Assembly (NCBI GenBank): GCA_963817615.1
Contig: CAWFPH010000003.1
Location: forward strand, 1,550,001-1,614,000
Reading direction: 5' to 3'
Source of the DNA: FEN-1219 sp963817615
GTDB taxonomy: Bacteria > Pseudomonadota > Gammaproteobacteria > Steroidobacterales > Rariloculaceae
Length of the DNA stretch: 64,000 nucleotides
Position numbers and translations under genes: made by a program. The notes below the pieces were generated by a model. The model searched no databases and was not told the origin of the DNA. It was given only the letters and a program-made list of their open reading frames with translations. This document shows positions 1-10,759 of the stretch, piece after piece. Position 1 is the stretch's first letter. Each line of letters opens with the position of its first letter.

Positions 1-1602
1 GGCGAGCACCCATGCGAAATCGTTCTGGCCGACGATGCCGGTGAGGCGGCGGCTGAAGTCCTCGAGCAGCGCCATGCGTTTGCTGTTCGCCCGAATCGTT
101 TCGATTTGCCCGTGGACACGCGCAGCGAGTTGCCCCGTGACCAGTGCCACGAGCATGAAAAAGCCGAGCGTCAGCACGTCGTCCTCGTTGTGCACGAATA
201 GCGTGTAGCGCGGCTCCGTCAGTAGAAAGTTGAACAGCAGGAAGCTCGTCGCGCTCGCGGCGAGGGCCGGGCCGACGCCTCCCCGCACGGCGACGATCAG
301 CACGCCCGTCAAGAACACGAGACCAAGGTTCGCCGTTTGAAACCACGGATCGACGAACCACGCGATCGCGGTGCAACACGCGGTCACCGCCAGCGCCTCG
401 ACGTAGCTCCACCCGCCACGACGGCTCAATCTCGTGGAGCCTGCGGCCGCCGCGCGCTTCGGGACCGCCGCCTCGCCGCCGCCGGCCGCGATCGTGATAC
501 CGATGCCCTTCGCGTGCTCGAGCAACGCGCTCGCGAGCGAGCGCTGCAGCTTGAGAAAGCGCCACGGCCGATGCGAGCGGCCAACCACGATCTGCGTGAC
601 GTTACGCTCGTTCGCGCACTCTAGTATTTCCGCAACGAAATCGGGACCCGCCAAAAGCGCGGTGTCGGCGCCGAGCTCCTCGGCGAGCTTGAGCGCGGCC
701 GCGAGGTGCTCGCCGCCGGTCGCGCCGTCCTCGGCCGGCCGATGCACGTGCGCGACGAGCCAGGCCGCGTCGCCCGGGCCCGCGAGCCTGCGGCCGAGCC
801 GCACGAGCCTCGCGGCATCGGGCGAGTCGCCGATCAGCACCATCAGGCGCTCCTGCGTCGGCCAGGGCTGCTCGATCGCGCGCGCGCGGCGCCAGTTCAG
901 CACGTCGGCGTCCACCCGCTCGGCGGCCGCGCGCATCACGAGCTCGCGGAGCGCGGTCAGATTGCCGGGGCTGAAGAAGTGCTGCAGCGCCTGCTGCGCG
1001 GTCTCTGGCATGTAGACCTTGCCTTCATGCACGCGCTTGATCAGATCCTCCGGCGGCAGATCGACGAGCTCGATCTGGTCGGCGCGGTCGACCACGTGGT
1101 CGGGCACGGTCTCGCGCACGGAGATGCGCGAGATCTTCGCGACCACGTCGTTCAGCGACTCCAAGTGCTGCACGTTCAACGTGGTGTACACGTCGACGCC
1201 CGAATCGAGCAGCTCCTCGACGTCCTGCCAGCGCTTCTCGTGCCGGCTGCCCGGCACGTTGGTGTGCGCGAGCTCGTCGATCAAGGCGAGCTGCGGCTTG
1301 CGCGCGAGCAACGCATCCAAGTCGAGCTCCGCGAGCTGCCGGCCGCGATAAGTGAGTCGAGCGGGCGGAATCGCACTGAGGTTTTGCGTGAGCCGCCGCG
1401 TTTCGTCGCGGCCATGCGTCTCGACGACGCCGATCACGACGTCGACGCCTTCGGCTTGGCGGCGCAACGCCTGCGTGAGCATCTCGTAGGTCTTGCCGAC
1501 GCCGGGCGCCGCGCCGAGAAAAATCTTGAGCTTGCCGCGCTCCGCCTTGCGAGCCTCGGCGAGCAATGCGTCGGGCGACGGCCTCGGATCGGCCCGCGCC
1601 AT
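1..1602 (-). CDS. kdpD: KdpD turgor/K+ sensor histidine kinase (C-terminal part beyond window)
   Basis: Membrane sensor kinase that with KdpE controls the Kdp potassium ATPase. The 534 visible residues begin at an ATG at 1602. They show the cytoplasmic KdpD domain with Walker A (GAAPGVGKT, near residue 30) and a Walker B-like LALIDELAHTN. A universal-stress-type domain follows (VGRSHRPWRFLK), and then the DUF4118 block of four closely spaced membrane segments. The sequence leaves the window just after the last membrane helix, so the GAF-like, HisKA and ATPase domains are not seen. It lies 82 bp downstream of kdpC on the same strand; kdpE would be expected beyond the edge. Identification is secure from domain order and neighbours. 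Confidence 0.96.
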   Translation of the reverse strand, partial: MARADPRPSPDALLAEARKAERGKLKIFLGAAPGVGKTYEMLTQALRRQAEGVDVVIGVVETHGRDETRRLTQNLSAIPPARLTYRGRQLAELDLDALLARKPQLALIDELAHTNVPGSRHEKRWQDVEELLDSGVDVYTTLNVQHLESLNDVVAKISRISVRETVPDHVVDRADQIELVDLPPEDLIKRVHEGKVYMPETAQQALQHFFSPGNLTALRELVMRAAAERVDADVLNWRRARAIEQPWPTQERLMVLIGDSPDAARLVRLGRRLAGPGDAAWLVAHVHRPAEDGATGGEHLAAALKLAEELGADTALLAGPDFVAEILECANERNVTQIVVGRSHRPWRFLKLQRSLASALLEHAKGIGITIAAGGGEAAVPKRAAAAGSTRLSRRGGWSYVEALAVTACCTAIAWFVDPWFQTANLGLVFLTGVLIVAVRGGVGPALAASATSFLLFNFLLTEPRYTLFVHNEDDVLTLGFFMLVALVTGQLAARVHGQIETIRANSKRMALLEDFSRRLTGIVGQNDFAWVLA

Positions 1603-1684
1603 CTACGGATTCTCCGCGCTCATTCGGTGCGCATTATGCACCGGCGGCCCGTCGGCTTACGGCCCAGCAGGCAAGCCGCGGCGC

Positions 1685-2254
1685 TCAACCGCCGTCCGGC
1701 TGCGACCCGAGCGCGTCGAGCGCGAGGTTGAGCTCGAGCACGTTCACGAGCCGGTCCGTGAAGACTCCGCCCGGCGAGAACGCCTGCCGCTCGATCAGCG
1801 CTTGGACCCGCTCCGGCTGCAAGCCGCGCGCGCGCGCTACGCGCGCGGCCTGATAGCGCGCCGCGTGCACGGTGATGTGCGGATCGAGGCCGCCGCCCGA
1901 CGCCGCGGCGAGCTCGGGCGGCAGCGGATTCTCGGGCGTGGCCCCATAGGCCGCGACGATCTTCTTCGCGCGTTCGGTGAGGTCGGGGCTCGTCGGCGAC
2001 TTGTTGCTGCCGGCGGCGGCGTTCGCCTTGTAGTCGGCGGCCGACGGCCGCGGCCAAAAGTAGCGCGGCTGCGTGAACGCTTGCGCGATCAGGCGGCTGC
2101 CGACGACGCTGCCGTCCGCGCGTTCGATCAGCGAGCCTTGGGCGGTGTCCGGCGTCACGACTTGGGCGACGCCCCAAATGACGCCGGCGTACAGAGCGAC
2201 GCAGACGACCATCGTCGCGAACGTGATGTAGATACTCGTGATCACCATTTTCAT
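1685..2254 (-). CDS. kdpC: KdpC, potassium-transporting ATPase subunit C
   Basis: Single-span accessory subunit of the KdpFABC P-type K+ pump, thought to stabilise ATP binding by KdpB. The protein is 189 residues, the usual family length. It has one N-terminal membrane helix (about residues 7-31), then a periplasmic/soluble domain with the family signatures TQPRYFWPRPSA, NPLPPELAAASGGGLDPHI and an LNVLxLNLAL-type end (VLELNLALDAL). The gene starts 11 bp after kdpA stops. The order A-C-D downstream of kdpB is consistent with one transcript. The gene looks intact. Confidence 0.96.
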   Translation of the reverse strand: MKMVITSIYITFATMVVCVALYAGVIWGVAQVVTPDTAQGSLIERADGSVVGSRLIAQAFTQPRYFWPRPSAADYKANAAAGSNKSPTSPDLTERAKKIVAAYGATPENPLPPELAAASGGGLDPHITVHAARYQAARVARARGLQPERVQALIERQAFSPGGVFTDRLVNVLELNLALDALGSQPDGG

Positions 2255-2265
2255 GGGCGCCGCCC

Positions 2266-3954
2266 CTAACGCATGTAGAGCAAATGCTCGGCGATCGGCC
2301 CGAGCGCCGCGACCGGAAAGAACGTGAGCGCGCCGATGAACACGATCGCCCCGAGCAGCATCACGCCGAACGTGCCGTCCTCGACACCGAGCGTGCCGGC
2401 CGACTGCGCGGCCGCGCGTTTGCGCGCGAGCGAGCCCGCGATCGCGAGCGGCAGGATGATCGGGATGAACCGCGCGAGCAGCATCACGAGACCCGTCGAT
2501 ACGTTCCAGGGCACGGTGTTGTCACCCAAGCCCTCGAAGCCCGAGCCGTTGTTCGCGGCCGACGAGCTGAACTCGTAGAGCATCTCGCTGAAGCCGTGCG
2601 GCCCGACATTGTTCAGCGTCGCTCGACCCCACGGCGTCGCCGCGAAAATCGCCGTGCCGACGAGGATGAAAAACCCATGCGCGAACAGCGCCAATACCGC
2701 GAGCTTCACCTCGTGCGCCTCGATGCGCCGGCCGAGATATTCCGGCGTGCGGCCGACCATCATGCCCGCGACGAACACCGCGAGCACGATGTACAGGAAC
2801 ATGTTGATCATGCCGACGCCGACGCCGCCGAACGTCGCGTTGAGCCACATGCCGATCATCGGCATGAGACCGGTCAGCGGATTGAGGCTGTCGTGCATCG
2901 CACCGACCGAGCCGTTCGAGGTCGATGTGGTGATCACGGCCCAGAGCGGCCCGCTCGCGGCCGCGAATCGGAGCTCTTTGCCTTCGAGATTGCCGACGTC
3001 CTGCTCGATCGGCAGCGCCGCGAACGCCCGCGTCGGCGCGGCCTCGAACGCCTCGGCGCCGACGATCTTGGCAGTCAACAGCACACCCATCACAGCGAAC
3101 ACGACGGCCGCATGCCGCATCCGGCCGACGATGCGGCCGAACATCCAGACGCACGCCATCGGCACGAGGATGATCGCGACCATCGACGCCACGTTCGTCC
3201 AGAACGTCGGGTCCTCGAACGGATGCGTGGAGTTCGGGCCGAAGAAGCCGCCGCCGTTCGTGCCGAGCTGCTTGATCGTGACGAATGCCGCGACCGGGCC
3301 GCGCGCGATCGTCTGCGCCGCGCCTTCGAGCGTGCGCGCGACGACCGAGCCGTCGAACGTCATCGGCATGCCGCCGAGCACCATGAGCGTAGCAAAGATC
3401 AGCGCGAGCGGCAGCAGCACGAGGAACGAGGCGCGCTGCACGTCGACGAAGAAGTTGCCCATGCGCTCGCGACCCGCGAGCCCGCGCGCGAGCGCCGCGA
3501 GCGCCGCGATGCCGGTCGCGGCCGATACGAACTGCAGCCACATGAGCCCGCCGAGCTGCGACAGATACGACAGCGACGCCTCGCCCGAGTAGTGCTGCAG
3601 GTTCGTGTTGGTCGTGAACGACGCCGTCGTGTTGAAGATCAGATCGCCCGTGAGCGCGCCCATGCCGTCCGGATTGAGCGGCAGGCGCTGCTGGAACGCG
3701 AGGAGCGCGAAGCTCACCGTGAACATCACCACGTTGAACACCAGCATCGAGACCATGTACGCCCTGAAGCCCTGCGGCTCGCGCGTGAGCGGCCCGCCGA
3801 TCGCTTGGAACAATCGCGTGCACGCGTCGGCCGGCCGGTCGGCGGGCCAGCCGGGATCCATGGCCCACCGCATGAAGCGGCCGAGCGGCCACGACACGAG
3901 CGCCGTGCCGCCGATGACGAGAGCGACGAACAGGGTTGCGTTCATAGCGGTCAC
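2266..3954 (-). CDS. kdpA: KdpA, potassium-transporting ATPase channel-like subunit A
   Basis: Potassium-selective, channel-like subunit of KdpFABC in the inner membrane. It has 562 residues, as in other KdpA proteins, with about ten hydrophobic segments. Two selectivity-filter loops are clear: TTASFTTNTNLQHYSG (near residue 112) and KQLGTNGGGFFGPNSTHPF (near residue 230). A conserved glycine-rich segment lies near the C-terminus (SSAANNGSGFEGLGDN). The start is the ATG 10 bp after a small membrane ORF that separates it from kdpB. In the textbook operon kdpA precedes kdpB; here it follows. Confidence 0.97.
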   Translation of the reverse strand: MTAMNATLFVALVIGGTALVSWPLGRFMRWAMDPGWPADRPADACTRLFQAIGGPLTREPQGFRAYMVSMLVFNVVMFTVSFALLAFQQRLPLNPDGMGALTGDLIFNTTASFTTNTNLQHYSGEASLSYLSQLGGLMWLQFVSAATGIAALAALARGLAGRERMGNFFVDVQRASFLVLLPLALIFATLMVLGGMPMTFDGSVVARTLEGAAQTIARGPVAAFVTIKQLGTNGGGFFGPNSTHPFEDPTFWTNVASMVAIILVPMACVWMFGRIVGRMRHAAVVFAVMGVLLTAKIVGAEAFEAAPTRAFAALPIEQDVGNLEGKELRFAAASGPLWAVITTSTSNGSVGAMHDSLNPLTGLMPMIGMWLNATFGGVGVGMINMFLYIVLAVFVAGMMVGRTPEYLGRRIEAHEVKLAVLALFAHGFFILVGTAIFAATPWGRATLNNVGPHGFSEMLYEFSSSAANNGSGFEGLGDNTVPWNVSTGLVMLLARFIPIILPLAIAGSLARKRAAAQSAGTLGVEDGTFGVMLLGAIVFIGALTFFPVAALGPIAEHLLYMR

Positions 3955-3964
3955 CGATTCGAGC

Positions 3965-4060
3965 TCATTGCCGGTGCTCGGAGCGCTCGGCCCACAACGT
4001 GAGCCAATAGAGCAGCGCGAACACCGCGACGCCGAGCAGCCAATAGAGCAACGTAGTCAT
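3965..4060 (-). CDS. Small single-span membrane peptide between kdpB and kdpA (31 aa)
   Basis: An ATG begins 3 bp after the kdpB stop and the reading frame ends 10 bp before the kdpA start, so it exactly fills the gap. The peptide begins MTTLLYWLLGVAVFALLYWL and ends with a charged tail (WAERSEHRQ). This is one helix of about 22 apolar residues with tryptophan and tyrosine at both ends, the layout of a small bitopic membrane protein. It is distinct from KdpF, which is present upstream and ends in the typical RPDKF. It may be a second KdpF-like stabilising subunit or an uncharacterised Kdp accessory peptide. That it is translated is inferred from position and composition only. Confidence 0.6.
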   Translation of the reverse strand: MTTLLYWLLGVAVFALLYWLTLWAERSEHRQ

Positions 4061-4063
4061 CAG

Positions 4064-6136
<2,073 letters not shown>

Positions 6137-6175
6137 GCCAATACCGTCCGAAAAATCATGCGGGGCGCGCTGCAC

Positions 6176-6259
6176 TCAGAACTTGTCCGGCCTAATGACT
6201 GCCGAGAGCAAGTAGAGGAACAGCGCGAACGCGATGATGCCTACGATGATGATTTCCAT
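6176..6259 (-). CDS. kdpF: KdpF, small stabilising subunit (27 aa)
   Basis: A 27-residue single-span peptide beginning MEIIIVGIIAFALFLYLLSA and ending VIRPDKF. One helix followed by a short basic/acidic tail with RP[DE]KF is the KdpF pattern. In E. coli KdpF stabilises the KdpABC complex. It is the first gene of the operon, and its stop codon abuts a possible GTG start of kdpB. The start is the ATG at 6259. An upstream extension in the same frame is arginine-rich and unlike a membrane protein, so I left it out. Confidence 0.9.
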   Translation of the reverse strand: MEIIIVGIIAFALFLYLLSAVIRPDKF

Positions 6260-6353
6260 GGCCGTCCATTCCGATCGCTTGCGACGTTTCGCATTGACCG
6301 GCGTACAGTGAGCGCGAGCCTGATAGAGGATCAATAATGTTCCGGAGCGAACG

Positions 6354-6370
6354 TGTAAGCACTGCATAAA
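6354..6370 (-). promoter_or_regulatory. Candidate KdpE-binding site upstream of kdpF
   Basis: Read on the minus strand the sequence is TTTATG-N5-CTTACA. From memory, the E. coli kdpFABC KdpE site is TTTATA-N5-TTTACA; ten of twelve positions agree and the spacing is the same. A possible -10, CATTAT, lies downstream at 6339-6334, about 75 bp before the kdpF start. The same interval (6260-6490) also carries the divergent promoter of malate synthase G. Confidence 0.5.
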
Positions 6371-6490
6371 GAAACGCCGCCGGGGCAGCCGGCCCTGGCG
6401 AGCTTGCCAACGCCCGCCGCGCCGCTATCCTGCTAACGATCGCGTTCCCGGTGAGCGCGGCAATGTCCGAGGACGACCTGCGGAGCCGAG

Positions 6491-8668
6491 ATGACCGAGT
6501 ACGTTCAACACCATGACCTGAGAGTCGCGAGAGTCCTTCATGACGCCGTCCGCGACGAGATCGCGCCGGGTACCGGCATGGAGCCCGCCGCCGTGTGGTC
6601 GCTGCTCGACGAGGTCGTGCGCACGCTCGGACCGAAGAATCGCGCGCTGCTCGCGAAGCGCGACGCGCTGCAGGCCGAGATCGACGAATGGCTCAAGTCG
6701 AGGCGCGGCAAGCCGCACGACTCGGCCGCCTCTGCCGAGTTTCTACGCGAGATCGGTTACCTCGTGCCCGAGGGCGGGGCGTTCGAGGTCACGACGCGCA
6801 ACGTCGACCCGGAGATCGCGACGTTGGCCGGGCCGCAGCTCGTGGTCCCCGTCGACAATCCGCGCTATGCGCTGAACGCGGCGAACGCGCGCTGGGGCAG
6901 CCTCTACGACGCGCTCTACGGCACGAACGTGATCCCGGAGGACGGCGGCGCCGAGAAGGGTCGCGGCTACAACCCCGTGCGCGGCGAGCGCGTCATCGCA
7001 CGCGCGAACGAGTTCCTCGACGGCGCCGTGCCGCTCGACGGCGCCCGCTGGACCGACGTGACGGCGGTCGCGGTCGATGGCGGCACGCTCGCGTGCGCGG
7101 TCGGCAGCCGACGGGTGGGTCTGAAGGACGGCACGCAGTTCGCGGGCTACGTGAAGAACGGCGCTGCGCTCGCGCACGTGCTGCTCGTGAACCATGGCCT
7201 GCACATCGACATCGCGATCGATCCAGAGCACCCGATCGGCCGGCAGCATCCGGCCGGCGTGAAGGACGTGATCCTCGAGAGCGCGCTCACGACGATCATG
7301 GATTGCGAGGATTCGGTCGCGGCCGTCGACGCGGCCGACAAGACCGTCGTCTACCGCAATTGGAACGGAATCATGCGCGGCACGCTCACTGCGGCGTTCG
7401 ACAAGGGTGGCGGGAAGGTCGACCGGCGGCTCAACCCCGACCGCGAGTACACGGCGCCGAACGGCGCAAAGCTCGTGCTGCCCGGACGCAGCCTCCTGCT
7501 GGTGCGCCACGTCGGCGCGCACGTGCTGACCGACGCGGTGACGACCGCGGACGGCTCGCCGATCGCGGAGACCTTCCTCGACTGCGTGATCACCGCGCTT
7601 GCCGCGCTGCACGACCTGCGCAGTCCCGGACCCTTGCGCAACAGCCGCACCGGCAGCCTCTACATCGTGAAGCCGAAACAGCACGGGCCCGAAGAGGTCG
7701 CCTTGTCGGTCGAGCTGTTCGCAATGGTGGAGCGCGGGCTCGGGCTGCCGGCTGGCACGCTCAAGATCGGGATCATGGACGAGGAGCGCCGCACGACCGT
7801 CAACCTGAAGGAGTGCATTCGCGTCTGCCGCGACCGCATCATCTTCATCAACACGGGTTTCCTCGATCGCACCGGCGACGAGCTGCACACGAACATGGAA
7901 GCGGGACCGGTGATCCCGAAGCCCGAGATCAAGAACGCGCCGTGGATCGCCGCCTACGAGGACTGGAACGTCCGGGTCGGGCTCGAGACCGGGCTGCCCG
8001 GCCACGGCCAGATCGGCAAAGGCATGTGGGCAGCGCCGGACGAGATGCGCGCGATGCTCGACACGAAGCAGGGCCATCCGCAAGCCGGTGCGAGCACGGC
8101 ATGGGTGCCGTCACCGACGGCCGCGACGTTGCACGCGATCCATTACCATCAGATCGACGTCGCGGCGCGGCAGAAGCAGCTCGCGCGGGGCGGACGTTCG
8201 GCACAGGAGCTCCTGGCCGACATCCTCACGCCGCCGCTGCTCGCGCGGCATCTGAACGCCACCGAGATCCAGCGCGAGCTCGACAACAACGCGCAAGGCA
8301 TCTTGGGCTACGTCGTGCGCTGGGTCGAGCAAGGCGTCGGCTGCTCGAAGGTGCCCGACATCCACGACGTGGGACTGATGGAGGATCGCGCGACGCTGCG
8401 GATCTCCTCGCAGCACATCGCGAACTGGCTGCACCATGGCGTCGTCGAGCACGAGCAAGTGATCGACACGCTGCGCCGCATGGCCGCCGTGGTGGACCGG
8501 CAGAACGAAGGCGACCCCCGCTACCGCAACATGGCGCCGCGCTTCGACATGAGCATCGCATTCGAAGCTGCGATCGATCTCGTGCTGAACGGCTTGACCG
8601 AGCCGAACGGCTACACCGAGCACACGCTCGCGCGCCGCCGGCGCGAGTTCAAGGCGCAGCAGCACTAG
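6491..8668 (+). CDS. glcB: Malate synthase G
   Basis: Condenses glyoxylate with acetyl-CoA to malate. The protein is 725 residues, the length of the G isoform. Signatures include TIMDCEDSVAAVDA, YRNWNGIMRGTL, GIMDEERRTTVNLKEC and NTGFLDRTGDELHTNMEAGP. The C-terminal segment GCSKVPDIHDVGLMEDRATL carries the cysteine and catalytic aspartate region of GlcB. A GGAG element lies just before the ATG. It is divergent from kdpF. Glycolate oxidase (glcDEF at 41-45 kb) and a phosphoglycolate phosphatase-like gene (30.3 kb) in this window would supply its glyoxylate. Confidence 0.97.
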   Translation: MTEYVQHHDLRVARVLHDAVRDEIAPGTGMEPAAVWSLLDEVVRTLGPKNRALLAKRDALQAEIDEWLKSRRGKPHDSAASAEFLREIGYLVPEGGAFEVTTRNVDPEIATLAGPQLVVPVDNPRYALNAANARWGSLYDALYGTNVIPEDGGAEKGRGYNPVRGERVIARANEFLDGAVPLDGARWTDVTAVAVDGGTLACAVGSRRVGLKDGTQFAGYVKNGAALAHVLLVNHGLHIDIAIDPEHPIGRQHPAGVKDVILESALTTIMDCEDSVAAVDAADKTVVYRNWNGIMRGTLTAAFDKGGGKVDRRLNPDREYTAPNGAKLVLPGRSLLLVRHVGAHVLTDAVTTADGSPIAETFLDCVITALAALHDLRSPGPLRNSRTGSLYIVKPKQHGPEEVALSVELFAMVERGLGLPAGTLKIGIMDEERRTTVNLKECIRVCRDRIIFINTGFLDRTGDELHTNMEAGPVIPKPEIKNAPWIAAYEDWNVRVGLETGLPGHGQIGKGMWAAPDEMRAMLDTKQGHPQAGASTAWVPSPTAATLHAIHYHQIDVAARQKQLARGGRSAQELLADILTPPLLARHLNATEIQRELDNNAQGILGYVVRWVEQGVGCSKVPDIHDVGLMEDRATLRISSQHIANWLHHGVVEHEQVIDTLRRMAAVVDRQNEGDPRYRNMAPRFDMSIAFEAAIDLVLNGLTEPNGYTEHTLARRRREFKAQQH

Positions 8669-8700
8669 CGCCGCGAGCCTCGCAACGGCCGCGGCCCTCG

Positions 8701-9756
8701 ATGCGCGCTCGCTTACGGTCGCTGCTCGCCTGCGCGAGCACCGCGCTTGCCGCGGCGCCGTCGCCGGCGTTCGCGGGGCACGAGCCCGGCACGCTCACGG
8801 TGCGAGTCGACGACGACTCGCTGGCGCTCGCGGAGCGCGACCGCGACTACACCGCGGGTCTCACCGTCACGTTCGTCGACCCGGCGCCCGCGGGCTCGCG
8901 GCCGTTGCCGCTCGCGCGCCCGCTCGATCGCATCGACGACTGGCTCGGGGTGCACGCGAGCGGCACGACGGAGCGACGCGCGCTCGAGCTCGGATTGAGG
9001 CTGTTCACGCCGGGCAACCTGCGCGCCGAGGCGGCGTTGCCGAACGACCGCCCGTACGCAACGTTGGTCTACGTCGCGGGCTCGCGGCTCGACGTCGACG
9101 CACCTCGCGGCGTCGCGACGCAATCGTCGCTCACGCTCGGCGTGCTCGGCCTGCCGATCGTCGGCGGCTTCCATCGGTTCTTCCACCACCTGCTCCGGAG
9201 CCCGCTACCGGGCGGCTACGCGCATCAAATATCGAACGGGGGCGAGCCCACATTCGACTATGCGCTGACCCGCGAACGTCTGCTGGCGGGCGCACGCGCT
9301 TACGAACGGCCCTGGTCGCTGCGCGCGGCATTCGGCGCGAGCGTCGGCTACGCGACCGAGGCGCGTGCAGAGCTCGCGCTGCGGGCGGGCTCGCTGCGCA
9401 CGGCATGGTGGAGCGCGCTGCCGCTTCCGGCCGAGTATGCCGGGCAACCGGCGATGGCAGGTCCGATCGAGCCGCGCGATACGGCGCAGCGGGGCGTGGT
9501 TTTCGAAGCGGCGATCGGTGTGCGCGCGCGACTCTACGACGCGCTGCTCGAAGGCCAGTTTCGCGACAGCGACGTGACCTTGGCGCCGCGTGAGCTCGAG
9601 CGCGGGGTGCTGGAAGCGAGGTTCGGCTTCGCGACCGTGCTGCGCACCGGACTCACGCTCTCCTACACCTTCACCGCTCAGAGCCAGGAGATCGCGCGCG
9701 GCGGCGCCGCGCGCTCGTATACCTGGGGCAGCCTCGCGTTCGTGCAGCGATTCTAG
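8701..9756 (+). CDS. LpxR-like lipid A deacylase family outer-membrane protein (DUF2219)
   Basis: 351 residues with a signal peptide ending near APSPAFA. The sequence then alternates like a transmembrane beta-barrel and ends in phenylalanine (FVQRF), typical of outer-membrane proteins. Family features are VDDDSLALAERDRDYTAG near the mature N-terminus, NDRPYATLVYV in the middle, and FHHLLRSPLPGGYAHQISN. In Salmonella LpxR, which removes the 3'-acyloxyacyl chain of lipid A, the first motif has Asn-Asp; here I read Asp-Asp, so the active site may be altered. It follows glcB by 32 bp, but co-transcription is uncertain. The exact substrate is not shown by sequence. Confidence 0.75.
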   Translation: MRARLRSLLACASTALAAAPSPAFAGHEPGTLTVRVDDDSLALAERDRDYTAGLTVTFVDPAPAGSRPLPLARPLDRIDDWLGVHASGTTERRALELGLRLFTPGNLRAEAALPNDRPYATLVYVAGSRLDVDAPRGVATQSSLTLGVLGLPIVGGFHRFFHHLLRSPLPGGYAHQISNGGEPTFDYALTRERLLAGARAYERPWSLRAAFGASVGYATEARAELALRAGSLRTAWWSALPLPAEYAGQPAMAGPIEPRDTAQRGVVFEAAIGVRARLYDALLEGQFRDSDVTLAPRELERGVLEARFGFATVLRTGLTLSYTFTAQSQEIARGGAARSYTWGSLAFVQRF

Positions 9757-9789
9757 CGGCGTGGGCTCGCCCGTCGCGCCGGCCGCATT

Positions 9790-10695
9790 TCAAAACAGCT
9801 GCGCGAACGCCGCGCGCAACCACTCGTTCCCCGGATCGCGGTGGAAGCGCTCGTGCCACAGCAGCGCCGTCTCCATGCGCGGCAAGCGCAGCGGCGTTGT
9901 GAACGACTCGATGCCGAAGCTGCCGTCGAGCTCGGCCACCATTGCGTCGGGCAGCGTCGCGACCAGGTCGGTGCGGCTGACCGTGAACGCGGCCGCGAGG
10001 AACGTCGAGACCCGGCACACGATTCGGCTCGGCGGCAGTGCCCGCTCGAGCGCCCGCTCGACTCGTTGCTGACTGTGCCCGGTGCCGGCCGTCGAGACGA
10101 GTATGTGTCGCTCCGCCACGAAGCTCTGCAACGATGGCTTCGCCCCGAGCCGCGGATGATCTCGCCGCACGACACTCACGTAGCCGATCGGCCAGAGCGC
10201 TTGACGGCGAATGCGCTTCGACAGCGACGAGAAAGCCCCCAGCGCGAAATCGATGTGCCCGGCTTCGAGCGCGGTCTCGAGCCCTTCGAGGTCGATCGGC
10301 ACGATGCGCAGTCGTACGGCGGGAGCATGTTGCTCGAGATATGTCAGAAGACGCGGCAACAGCCGCGCGAGCCCCGCGTCGACCACGCTCAATGTGAACT
10401 GGCGCTGCGATTGCGCCGGATCGAACGGCCGGTGGTGCGCCCGCAGCATCATCGCGTCGTCGAGCAATGTGCGCACCGAGGCGGCCAGCTCGAGCGCCTT
10501 CGACGTCGGTTCCATGCGGTTGGCGGAGCGCACGAATAGCGGATCGCCGAAGTAGCGCCGCAGCTTGGCGAGGGTCTTGCTCAAAGCCGGCTGCGCAACA
10601 CCCAGCGCGTCCGCGGCGCGGGTGAGATTGCGCTCGCGCAGCAGCACCTCGAACGCGCGCAAGTGCCGAAGCTCGATGTCCATACCATTCTTCAT
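9790..10695 (-). CDS. LysR-family transcriptional regulator
   Basis: About 300 residues. The N-terminal winged helix-turn-helix (ELRHLRAFEVLLRERNLTRA, then ADALGVAQPALSKTLAKLRR) is typical of LysR regulators and is followed by a type 2 periplasmic-binding-protein effector domain. Start codons at 10695 (ATG, MKNGMDIE) and 10683 are both possible; neither has a strong ribosome-binding site. It is transcribed divergently from the FAD monooxygenase at 10760, the classic arrangement for a LysR regulator and its target. The inducer is unknown. Confidence 0.88.
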   Translation of the reverse strand: MKNGMDIELRHLRAFEVLLRERNLTRAADALGVAQPALSKTLAKLRRYFGDPLFVRSANRMEPTSKALELAASVRTLLDDAMMLRAHHRPFDPAQSQRQFTLSVVDAGLARLLPRLLTYLEQHAPAVRLRIVPIDLEGLETALEAGHIDFALGAFSSLSKRIRRQALWPIGYVSVVRRDHPRLGAKPSLQSFVAERHILVSTAGTGHSQQRVERALERALPPSRIVCRVSTFLAAAFTVSRTDLVATLPDAMVAELDGSFGIESFTTPLRLPRMETALLWHERFHRDPGNEWLRAAFAQLF

Positions 10696-10734
10696 CGGAA
10701 TCGTGCCTATATCCGCTCCGGCATAGTGTAGGGA

Positions 10735-10746
10735 ACCGTGCACGGT
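10735..10746. promoter_or_regulatory. 12-bp palindrome between divergent lysR and monooxygenase genes
   Basis: ACCGTGCACGGT is a perfect palindrome 14 bp before the monooxygenase start and 40 bp before the lysR start, in a 64-bp divergent spacer. It is a plausible LysR operator half or other control site. No binding specificity can be deduced. Confidence 0.4.
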
Positions 10747-10759
10747 CTACGCTACGAGC

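Noticed and set aside
6595..8700. In-frame extension upstream of the LpxR-like gene through the glcB region
   Set aside because: The stretch is arginine-rich shadow of glcB; the real protein starts with a signal peptide at 8701.
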